Shown here: piece by piece, positions 1-6,560 of the stretch
How the letters are laid out: the number at the start of each line of letters is the position of its first letter
How positions within the stretch are numbered: the stretch's first letter is position 1
Assembly: GCA_964456445.1 (NCBI GenBank)
Contig: CAYWBI010000029.1
Span: 1 to 27,635 of the forward strand
Direction of reading: 5' to 3'
From: CAYWBI01 sp964456445
GTDB taxonomy: Bacteria; Calditrichota; Calditrichia; Calditrichales; J004
DNA: 27,635 nucleotides
Notes under the pieces: generated by a model
What the model saw: only the letters and a program-made list of their open reading frames with translations
What the model was told of the DNA's origin: nothing
Database searches by the model: none
Made by a program: the position numbers and the translations under genes

Positions 1-53
1 ATTCATGTTCATTAAAAGGCGTATTCTATTTCCACACAAAAACCAGTAGAGCC
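1..53 (-). repeat. Dispersed repeat copy A (IS/MITE end-like)
   Basis: This 53-base segment aligns without gaps to 13248-13300, with 44 of 53 positions identical by my hand count. Similarity stops at the GGC terminus (minus-strand reading, base 53). On the minus strand the terminus reads GGCTCTACTGG followed by a T-rich and GTGTGGAAATAGAA block. If this is an element end, the element continues leftwards out of the window. The minus-strand reading also gives a short peptide ending VEIEYAF-stop, so a decayed gene tail is an alternative. Confidence 0.55.
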
Positions 54-162
54 TTCAATATTTGTACTATGGCAGAAACATCCGCATATACATTTTCTTT
101 AAATTGAATGTTCCCGTCCCGTCTATAATCCCCTAAATCGGTCTATGGTCCGGGCCGCTTGC

Positions 163-483
163 TTAAATCTTATAACCGTTCCCGCTCAAATATTTTTTCA
201 AATTGGTTTTTCCAGCTGAGCTGAACAAAATACCTTCCCGTTCCAATAATTGCCTTTGCAATTGATGATGGGGATGCTCGGCCGGGAAACTTATCATTCC
301 CTGACTGTTGATTACCCTCCACCATGGAATGTCCTGGTCTTTGCTGCTGGCCGCCAGGGCATATCCCACCATGCGTGCTGTGCAACCCGGCAATAAATTA
401 GCAATTTGTCCGTAGGTCATTATTTTTCCCACGGGGATGTTGTTTACGATATGATAGATGTTTTTATAGATTTCTGAAGCCAT
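163..483 (-). CDS. Alkyltransferase-like protein (ATL, MGMT-family DNA-binding domain)
   Basis: This is a small O6-alkylguanine-DNA alkyltransferase-like protein of about 106 residues. Such proteins bind O6-alkylguanine lesions without repairing them and hand them to nucleotide excision repair (family knowledge). The sequence shows the MGMT C-terminal fold: IPVGKIMTYGQIA, then the recognition helix TARMVGYALAAS. The active-site stretch is IPWWRVINSQG, where MGMT enzymes have PCHR. The acceptor Cys is therefore Trp (W54) and the next His is also Trp, which is diagnostic of an ATL and not an active methyltransferase. I place the start at the ATG at 483, because family members begin just before the first helix. 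In-frame ATGs at 516 and 543 would add 11 or 20 unconserved residues. The ribosome-binding site is weak at all three. The gene stands alone and points away from the kinase operon. Confidence 0.85.
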   Translation of the reverse strand: MASEIYKNIYHIVNNIPVGKIMTYGQIANLLPGCTARMVGYALAASSKDQDIPWWRVINSQGMISFPAEHPHHQLQRQLLEREGILFSSAGKTNLKKYLSGNGYKI

Positions 484-755
484 ATTTTGTTTTGGCCTTT
501 TGCTGATAAATTTCATGGTTTTGAATGTTTTGCCAGATAACATGCCATGATTAATAATTAAAGCTGCACATAGACTAAGACTATTAATTTATCACATGAA
601 AATCCACTGTTTGTTTTTGGCCTAACTTAGATGTGCTTATTGCTAATCTTTCGCATATCAAGATTTCCGCAAAAGGTATTAAATATATCTCATTTTTCTC
701 GATAATAAGAAAGCTGTTGGATAACCGGCAGCATAAACAGGATTTTCGGGGGACA

Positions 756-1448
756 ATGACCAGGAACGAGTTAGAAACCAGGCCGGAATTGGAAAAGCTT
801 TTTTATTCTGCCATCCATGACATCAAGGAACCGGTCCGCCGTGTGCAACATTCCATGGAAGTGCTGGAAGCATTGGATATTCCCAGTGAACTTTGTACCA
901 ACCTTATAATTGAATCTCAAAAAAACCTGGATTATGTCTATAAGCTGATAGAAGATTTGCTGCTGTATGCACGGGTTCAGCAAAAAGCCCCGTTGACCCC
1001 GGTGAACCTAAACGAAGTGCTTGAGATGGCGTTGTTAAATTTAAAACTACTGATCGATGAAAAAAATGCACACATTATATATGAGAATTTGCCGTCGGTT
1101 ACGGGATACAATATGCAGCTTATCCGATTGTTTCAAAACTTGATAACAAATGCCATCCGTTATAATGATAAACCAGAACCGGAAATTTTAATAAGCGCCG
1201 TTTCTACCGGTTATGCCTGGAAAATATCGGTTAAAGACAACGGCCCCGGAATCAAACCGGAATATTTAACCCGTATCTTTGAGCCTTTCAAACGTTTGTC
1301 CGGCAAAGATCAGGTTGAAGGCAACGGACTTGGACTGGCAATTTGTGAGTCTGTTGTTAATAACCATGGTGGGGACATTAGCGTCTTTAATCATCCGGAT
1401 GGTGGCGCCGTTTTTGAATTTTCCATTCCTAAAAAGATTGGAACCTAA
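756..1448 (+). CDS. Sensorless cytoplasmic histidine kinase (HisKA + HATPase_c)
   Basis: This is a two-component sensor kinase of about 230 residues with no input or transmembrane domain. From the chosen ATG, the HisKA H-box is FYSAIHDIKEPVRRV with the phospho-acceptor H21, resembling the HDLxEPLR class of phytochrome-type kinases. It is followed by the N box (LFQNLITNAIRYND), G1 (DNGPGI), F box (IFEPFKRL) and G2 (GNGLGLAICESVV), so the ATPase domain is complete. An in-frame GTG at 633 would add 41 residues with no recognisable domain or membrane segment. The ATG at 756 is preceded by a GGGGGA stretch and is preferred, although the spacing is short. The stop lies 5 bases before the KaiB-like gene, which implies one operon. 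Input probably comes from a partner, with the KaiB-like protein and downstream hybrid protein the obvious candidates (inference). Confidence 0.85.
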   Translation: MTRNELETRPELEKLFYSAIHDIKEPVRRVQHSMEVLEALDIPSELCTNLIIESQKNLDYVYKLIEDLLLYARVQQKAPLTPVNLNEVLEMALLNLKLLIDEKNAHIIYENLPSVTGYNMQLIRLFQNLITNAIRYNDKPEPEILISAVSTGYAWKISVKDNGPGIKPEYLTRIFEPFKRLSGKDQVEGNGLGLAICESVVNNHGGDISVFNHPDGGAVFEFSIPKKIGT

Positions 1449-1453
1449 AATAA

Positions 1454-1732
1454 ATGTTACAAAACATAGAACTCAGTTTATATGTGAAGTGTATGAATAA
1501 GGACAGCAATCGTTTGTTGGCCAAATTAATAAAATTTTGCGATGACCAATTCCGTGAAGATTATACATTGAATTTGTATGATTTGAGCAAAGATGACTCA
1601 CCCTCACGGATAAACAAGGTTATGGCAACACCTACACTTGTTCGGGAAAGACCAAAGCCCGCAATCCGTATTACCGGCGATCTGGCAAATATGCATAAAT
1701 CGATGCTGGCTTTAAAATTGTTGCCCAATTAA
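1454..1732 (+). CDS. KaiB-family thioredoxin-fold protein
   Basis: This is a 92-residue protein of the KaiB family. The start LSLYVKCMNKDSNRLLAKL matches the first β-strand and helix of KaiB. ATPTLVRERPKPAIRITGDL (residues 58-77) matches the family signature ATPTLV...P.P.RRIIGDL, including the conserved prolines. KaiB proper is the fold-switching partner of KaiC in the cyanobacterial clock. KaiB-like domains also form the N-terminal sensor of the kinase SasA (established knowledge). No kaiC or kaiA lies in this window. The gene sits between a sensorless kinase (5 bases upstream) and a hybrid response-regulator protein (16 bases downstream), so I infer that it is an adaptor or input protein of that phosphorelay, like a SasA whose KaiB-like domain is encoded separately. 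The ATG at 1454 is required to include the first strand. The ATG at 1493 would remove it. Confidence 0.85.
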   Translation: MLQNIELSLYVKCMNKDSNRLLAKLIKFCDDQFREDYTLNLYDLSKDDSPSRINKVMATPTLVRERPKPAIRITGDLANMHKSMLALKLLPN

Positions 1733-1748
1733 ACAGATATATAATATT

Positions 1749-3566
1749 ATGAATCCCAGAGAATTAAATATTCTGTTAATAGATAACCATTCTGCTGATG
1801 CCGCTTTTATCCGTACGATATTATCCGAAGAAAAAAGTGTCATTACCAATCTTAGCTGGAAACGCAGCCTGCGGGAAGGCCTTGGTTATTGTTCCGAGCC
1901 CATGAACAAGGTGGATGTCGCCTTATTGGACTTGAATATAGACGGTGGAAATGGAATAAATGTTGTAAAGGATTTTCATAAAAACGCGCCGCACATCCCT
2001 TTAATTGTTTTAACCCGTAACGAAGTGGAAGACACCGCCTTAAAAGCCCTGGAAGAAGGCGCCCAGGATTATCTGCTAAAGGGACAATTTGAACGGACAC
2101 TTATTGTGAAATCTATTCTATATGCGATAGAACGCAATAAGTTGAAGATGAAATACCATCGCCAAAAAGAAGACCTAAGTGTAATTGAGCATCGGTTTCG
2201 TACCATTATTCAAAATGACAGTGACGGAATCCTTGTAGTGGATAAGACGGGTATTATACAATTTGCCAATCCAACCGCGGAGGATATATTTAACTATACG
2301 GATAAAAATCTGCTTGGTCTGAAGTTTGGGATACCGGTTTTGGGTACGGGGCCGGCGGATATTGACATTTGCCGCGCCGACAATAAAAATAAGAGTGTAG
2401 AATTGCGGTTTGTTGAAATTCGTTGGGAAAAAGAAGATGCATATCTTTGTACCTTAAGGGACATGACCCAACGCAAGGCGGCGGAAGAGGCCATTCGTGA
2501 AAACGAAGAAAAATTCAGGGCCATCGCCAGTAGCGCCAAGGATGCCATTATACATTTGGATGATGATCTCAAAGTAGCTTTTTTGAATGATTCAGCCGGA
2601 AAAATATTTAAAATTTCCGCGGTCGATATCTTACAAAAACCATTTGCCGATGTCTTTGCCGCAAGCCCGACCCTATGTGAAGCGATCCTTCGGGTATATG
2701 ATGACGGTGTCTCGGACGATGGCCTAAAGCTCGAGATGGAAGGCGCCCGTTCCAATGGCGCTGTGTTCCCAATGGCCATTACCTTGTCTGTATTTAAACG
2801 CCGTGGCCGCAAACAAGTGGTATGCCTGGTGCGGGATATAACCGAGCGCAAAAAAGCAGAGCTGCGTTTGTTGGAAACCCGTGGCGAATTACAGGCAACA
2901 TTGCAAGAGCTTCAGGAAAACCAAAAGAAAATTGTGGAAGTTGAAAAGCTAAATAGTGTAAAAGAACTTGCCGGCGCGCTTGCCCACGAATTTTCCCAAC
3001 CGTTACAGGCATTGTATAACTATCTCCATCTTATCCAGCATAACCCTCCAAGAGATGAGTATTTTCAAAAAGCGCACGAAATGATGAACAGGATCAGTGA
3101 ATTGACCGTTAGTTTGAAAAACATCACTTCCTTAAAAAAGAAAAATTATTTAGAATCACAAATCATCGATTTGTTTGCCTCGAGCAATCAGGTGATACTT
3201 GGAAAAAATAAAAAGATATTGGTTGTGGAAGATGAACGTGAAATCCTTGAAACGATGCTGGATATTTTTAATGATGCAGGATATCATTGTGCCGGGGCCC
3301 CGGATGGTCTTGAGGCCTTAAAAATTTGCTCAGAGGAATCTTTCGACCTGATCATATCCGATGTAATGATGCCCCGCTTGAACGGCCCCGGACTGTTGAC
3401 ACGTTTACGCAAACAAAACATAAACATCCCTTTTATTTTTTTAACCGGTTATGAACAAACCGATGAAATGCAAAATATACTGAACGAAGCCCGCCAGGTG
3501 ATAAACAAACCGGTTTCCTTTAATGAATTACTGGCTTGTGTCGGCACAATTCTGGATGAAAAATAA
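1749..3566 (+). CDS. REC-PAS-PAS-HisKA-REC hybrid signalling protein lacking an ATPase domain
   Basis: This is a 605-residue cytoplasmic signalling protein. Domains in order: receiver 1 (about 5-128; phospho-acceptor D61 in VALLDLNIDG; Lys in YLLKGQ); PAS 1 (about 147-243); PAS 2 (about 253-368); a charged linker helix to about 405; a HisKA dimerisation/phosphotransfer helix pair with the H-box LAHEFSQPLQAL (H413); and receiver 2 (about 488-603; D538 in IISDVMMPRLNG; K587 in VINKPVSF). Only about 70 residues separate H413 from receiver 2. There are no N, G1, F or G2 boxes, so the HATPase_c domain is missing. There is no frameshift and the reading frame is continuous. The protein therefore probably cannot autophosphorylate unaided. 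It may receive phosphate from the operon's kinase, which has the ATPase, or act as a phosphotransfer hub (inference). It is the last gene of the operon, and pckA has its own ribosome-binding site 79 bases downstream. Confidence 0.85.
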   Translation: MNPRELNILLIDNHSADAAFIRTILSEEKSVITNLSWKRSLREGLGYCSEPMNKVDVALLDLNIDGGNGINVVKDFHKNAPHIPLIVLTRNEVEDTALKALEEGAQDYLLKGQFERTLIVKSILYAIERNKLKMKYHRQKEDLSVIEHRFRTIIQNDSDGILVVDKTGIIQFANPTAEDIFNYTDKNLLGLKFGIPVLGTGPADIDICRADNKNKSVELRFVEIRWEKEDAYLCTLRDMTQRKAAEEAIRENEEKFRAIASSAKDAIIHLDDDLKVAFLNDSAGKIFKISAVDILQKPFADVFAASPTLCEAILRVYDDGVSDDGLKLEMEGARSNGAVFPMAITLSVFKRRGRKQVVCLVRDITERKKAELRLLETRGELQATLQELQENQKKIVEVEKLNSVKELAGALAHEFSQPLQALYNYLHLIQHNPPRDEYFQKAHEMMNRISELTVSLKNITSLKKKNYLESQIIDLFASSNQVILGKNKKILVVEDEREILETMLDIFNDAGYHCAGAPDGLEALKICSEESFDLIISDVMMPRLNGPGLLTRLRKQNINIPFIFLTGYEQTDEMQNILNEARQVINKPVSFNELLACVGTILDEK

Positions 3567-3644
3567 ATCCATCTTTTAAACATTTGAACAAAACCCCCCG
3601 GCTTTGTACTTTTAAAGACCCATACGACAATCAGGAGAAAAAAA

Positions 3645-5255
3645 ATGATAAAACCCGCAAAACCCAAAAGGGATTTTCATCGAATCCGTTCCGCGGAAAT
3701 AAAGAATGCAAAAAATATTTTTTGGAATTTACATACACCCGAACTGTATGAGCGCATACTGGCAAACAATGAGGGCATAATTTCCCACATCGGCCCCGTT
3801 GTGGTAAGTACCGGCAAATTTACCGGTCGGTCACCGTTGGACAAGTTCATCGTGAAGGACAGTATAACCGAAGACAAGGTGGATTGGGGCGATGTCAATT
3901 TTCCATACAGCGCGGAAAAGTTTGATACCATGCTGGAAAAGATAAAAGCCTATTTGCAAAACCGTGAGATCTATGCCCTTGACGCCTATGCCGGCACGGA
4001 TGATGAATATAAAATGCCGGTACGGATTATAACCGAGCTGGCCTGGCATAATCTTTTTTCACGCAATATGTTTGTCATACCTAAGTCCCATGACGAGCTG
4101 GATGGTTTTGAGCCGGAATTTACCGTGATCGATGCCGCCAATTTTAAAGGGGACCCGGAAATTGATGAACTAAATTCAGAAACATTTATTCTTGTCAATT
4201 TTACGCGCAAAATTTGTTTGATCGGTGGAACTGGGTATGCGGGAGAGATCAAGAAATCCATTTTTAGCGTACTTAATTTTTTCCTTCCGCAGAAGAAGGT
4301 TTTGCCAATGCATTGTAGCGCCAATGTGGGCAAGGATGGCGACACGGCCTTGTTCTTTGGTCTTTCCGGGACCGGTAAAACAACGTTGTCCGCAGACCCG
4401 CAACGCGCGCTGATCGGTGATGACGAACATGGCTGGAGCGATAACGGGGTTTTCAATTTTGAAGGCGGTTGCTATGCAAAGGTGATCCGTTTATCAAAAG
4501 ATGCCGAACCGGCCATCTATCGCACGACCCGTACCTTTGGCACCATTCTGGAGAACGTCGTGGTGGACCCCCGCAGCCGTTTTGCAAATCTTGATGACAA
4601 TACGCTTACCGAAAACACGCGGGCATCGTATCCTATTACCCATCTGGACAATATCGTCCCGGGCAGCAAGGGCGGACATCCTAAAAATATTATCTTTCTT
4701 ACAGCAGATGCCTTTGGTGTATTGCCTCCCTTATCTAAATTAACGCCGCAACAAGCCATGTATCAGTTCCTCCTGGGGTACACGGCAAAAGTTGCAGGGA
4801 CAGAGCGTGGCGTCACCGAGCCACAAGCTACTTTTAGCACCTGTTTTGGCGCCCCTTTTATGCCTCTGCATCCCAGCGTATATGCCAAACTACTTGGTGA
4901 AAAAATTGAAAAATATGACGTGAAATGTTGGTTGGTCAATACCGGTTGGACCGGTGGGGAATATGGCGTTGGAAGCCGTATTTCGATAAAATATACCCGC
5001 GCCCTGCTTAATGCCGCCATTGGTGGAAAATTAAACGACATCGATTTTGAACGGGACCCTGTCTTTGGTCTGGCGGTTCCGGCTTCCTGCCCCGATGTAC
5101 CGGATGAGCTCTTGATGCCCAGAAATACCTGGAACGATAAAGCAGCTTATGATTCCAAGGCAAATGAACTGGCCCGGAGCTTTGCTGAAAATTTTAAAGT
5201 TTATGAACCCTATGTTAGTAACGATGTTAAATCGGCCGGTCCGATTATAAAATAA
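3645..5255 (+). CDS. pckA: Phosphoenolpyruvate carboxykinase (ATP)
   Basis: The enzyme converts oxaloacetate + ATP to PEP + CO2 + ADP, the first committed step of gluconeogenesis. At 536 residues it has the normal length of the ATP-type enzyme. Visible motifs: TGRSPLDKFIV near residues 60-70 (oxaloacetate-side arginine); the kinase-1a P-loop GLSGTGKTT at 239-247; GDDEHGW at 258-264, supplying the metal-binding Asp (kinase-2); NTGWTGGEYGVG and RISIKYTRALLNAA in the C-terminal half. The kinase-1a sequence and overall layout exclude the GTP-dependent family. A clear AGGAG site (3633-3637) sits 7 bases before the ATG. The gene is flanked by a 79-base gap upstream and a strong terminator downstream, so it is probably a single transcription unit. 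Confidence 0.97.
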   Translation: MIKPAKPKRDFHRIRSAEIKNAKNIFWNLHTPELYERILANNEGIISHIGPVVVSTGKFTGRSPLDKFIVKDSITEDKVDWGDVNFPYSAEKFDTMLEKIKAYLQNREIYALDAYAGTDDEYKMPVRIITELAWHNLFSRNMFVIPKSHDELDGFEPEFTVIDAANFKGDPEIDELNSETFILVNFTRKICLIGGTGYAGEIKKSIFSVLNFFLPQKKVLPMHCSANVGKDGDTALFFGLSGTGKTTLSADPQRALIGDDEHGWSDNGVFNFEGGCYAKVIRLSKDAEPAIYRTTRTFGTILENVVVDPRSRFANLDDNTLTENTRASYPITHLDNIVPGSKGGHPKNIIFLTADAFGVLPPLSKLTPQQAMYQFLLGYTAKVAGTERGVTEPQATFSTCFGAPFMPLHPSVYAKLLGEKIEKYDVKCWLVNTGWTGGEYGVGSRISIKYTRALLNAAIGGKLNDIDFERDPVFGLAVPASCPDVPDELLMPRNTWNDKAAYDSKANELARSFAENFKVYEPYVSNDVKSAGPIIK

Positions 5256-5294
5256 CAGCCGGATGTTTGGTTGGGTTTTCGATAGCACTACATG

Positions 5295-5325
5295 AGGGAT
5301 GTCTGCCGGACATCCCTTGTTTTTC
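5295..5325 (+). terminator. Rho-independent terminator of pckA
   Basis: A perfect 9-bp stem, AGGGATGTC (5295-5303) with GACATCCCT (5309-5317), has a 5-base loop and is followed by TGTTTTTC. It lies 40 bases after the pckA stop and before the next gene. Confidence 0.9.
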
Positions 5326-5397
5326 GAAATTTATTCTCACTTTTGCTTCTGCAATAAAGAAAATTTGTCTGTGTGGTTCCATCACAAAGGATTTAAT

Positions 5398-6261
5398 ATG
5401 CGCGCATTATATTCCATTCTGGCTTTAAGTGGCTTGCTTATGCTTAGTGGATGTTCAAAAATTCTTCAGCTTGTAAATCATCTTCAAATAGAAAGGCCCA
5501 CAGCAAAAGTCCAATCTGTAAAACTTAAGGCCGTGTCCTTTAGCGGGGCACAGTTGGCTTTTCAGATAAAAATCATAAACCCCAATGCGCTAAAGATAAA
5601 TCTTGCCGGTTTAGATTATAATCTCAAAATAAACACGAAAGACTTTATCAACGGAGAACATAAAGACCCCCTGGTAATCGCGCCAAAAGACAGTTCAATG
5701 ATAACAGTTCCAATATCACTTAATTATAAAAAAGTTTTTGCTACTTTAAAAAGTATTGCCGGCAATAAAAAACCGAACTATCAATTTAGTGGCGGACTTA
5801 TTTTTAATTTACCGGTACTTGGCAAAGTACGCATTCCGGTCAATTTTAAAGGAAATATCCCCCTGTTAAAAATCCCAAAGATCAACCTAAAGGCGGTACG
5901 CTTAAAGGCTTTTAGCTGGAGCGGGGCCGATTTGGTAATGGATATTGCAATACACGGACAGGGGGGGGTACCGCTCTTATTAGAAGGGTTAAAATATGAC
6001 CTTTCCGTTGGTGGTTCAAGCTGGATACACGGGATGTTTACAAATCAGAAGACCATAAGGCCCGATGAAGAGACAACGGTCTCCGTCCCTTTTAAGCTGG
6101 ACTTTGTTCACATGGGGCGCGCGATCTATAATATGGTATCGGGTGACGCGCCATTTGATTACAAGCTTAAGGGAAACTTTCAGCTTTCAACTGATAACTC
6201 TTTGCGTAAGACAACAAATTTCAATTTTGATACATCAAGCAAAATAAAAATCACAAAATAA
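5398..6261 (+). CDS. Tandem LEA-type-2 (LEA14/WHy-like) lipoprotein
   Basis: This is a lipoprotein of 287 residues. The signal peptide is MRALYSILALSGLLMLSGC, with lipobox LSGC and lipidated Cys at 19. The mature part contains two copies of a LEA14/WHy-like β-sandwich. Each starts with a similar phrase (VKLKAVSFSGAQLAFQIKI near residue 41 and VRLKAFSWSGADLVMDIAI near 167). Each continues with a GL.Y.L strand and a PKDSSMITVP or PDEETTVSVP strand. Such domains occur in envelope proteins of many Gram-negative bacteria and have no defined reaction. An AAAGGA ribosome-binding site at 5386-5391 fixes the start at 5398. A longer frame reaches upstream into the pckA terminator and is not credible. 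No operon partner is close. Confidence 0.8.
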   Translation: MRALYSILALSGLLMLSGCSKILQLVNHLQIERPTAKVQSVKLKAVSFSGAQLAFQIKIINPNALKINLAGLDYNLKINTKDFINGEHKDPLVIAPKDSSMITVPISLNYKKVFATLKSIAGNKKPNYQFSGGLIFNLPVLGKVRIPVNFKGNIPLLKIPKINLKAVRLKAFSWSGADLVMDIAIHGQGGVPLLLEGLKYDLSVGGSSWIHGMFTNQKTIRPDEETTVSVPFKLDFVHMGRAIYNMVSGDAPFDYKLKGNFQLSTDNSLRKTTNFNFDTSSKIKITK

Positions 6262-6560
6262 AATGTACACTCTTTCTCACGGGCAGCGAAGCTTTGATAG
6301 ATCATTCGCGCGGGATTCATCCCAAAATAAATATTCCCTTGGGGCATTTTAATCCTTTTGCAGACTATCCCAGGGCTAAGAAAGGGCGTGCTCAAATATT
6401 TCCATGAGCTTCATGATTTAAATGATCCATGCGTTTTTTATTAGGCCATGAGATTTTATAGGGCTGTTGCAAAGTTTTTATTAACTTATTTGCAAGAATG
6501 ATTTTATAGTGGGATTTTGTCAGTAAACCAAAGAATTTTATTGATGCGAGAGGGTAATAC
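6262..6560. other. Non-coding spacer
   Basis: This 299-base A+T-rich spacer has no credible gene. It contains a short palindrome (CATGAGCTTCATG near 6402-6414) and two copies of TTGCAA (6467-6472 and 6490-6495), 23 bases apart start to start, ahead of the next gene. They could belong to a promoter or operator, but I cannot identify a convincing -35/-10 pair. No terminator was recognised. Confidence 0.4.

Noticed and set aside
633..755. GTG-started 41-residue extension of the histidine kinase
   Set aside because: It has no domain, membrane segment or ribosome-binding site. The ATG at 756 begins shortly before the HisKA domain.
2294..2851. Minus-strand 185-codon open frame inside the hybrid signalling gene
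   Set aside because: It is fully antisense to a gene with clear PAS domains, has low-complexity Ser/Arg-rich composition and no ribosome-binding site.
3584..3620. TTGAAC...TACTTTTA promoter-like pair upstream of pckA (similar to a Bacteroidetes TTG/TAnnTTTG promoter)
   Set aside because: The match is partial, the organism's promoter consensus is unknown, and one instance is not evidence.
3986..4456. Minus-strand 156-codon open frame inside pckA
   Set aside because: It is antisense to the P-loop region of pckA and shows no domain or start signal.
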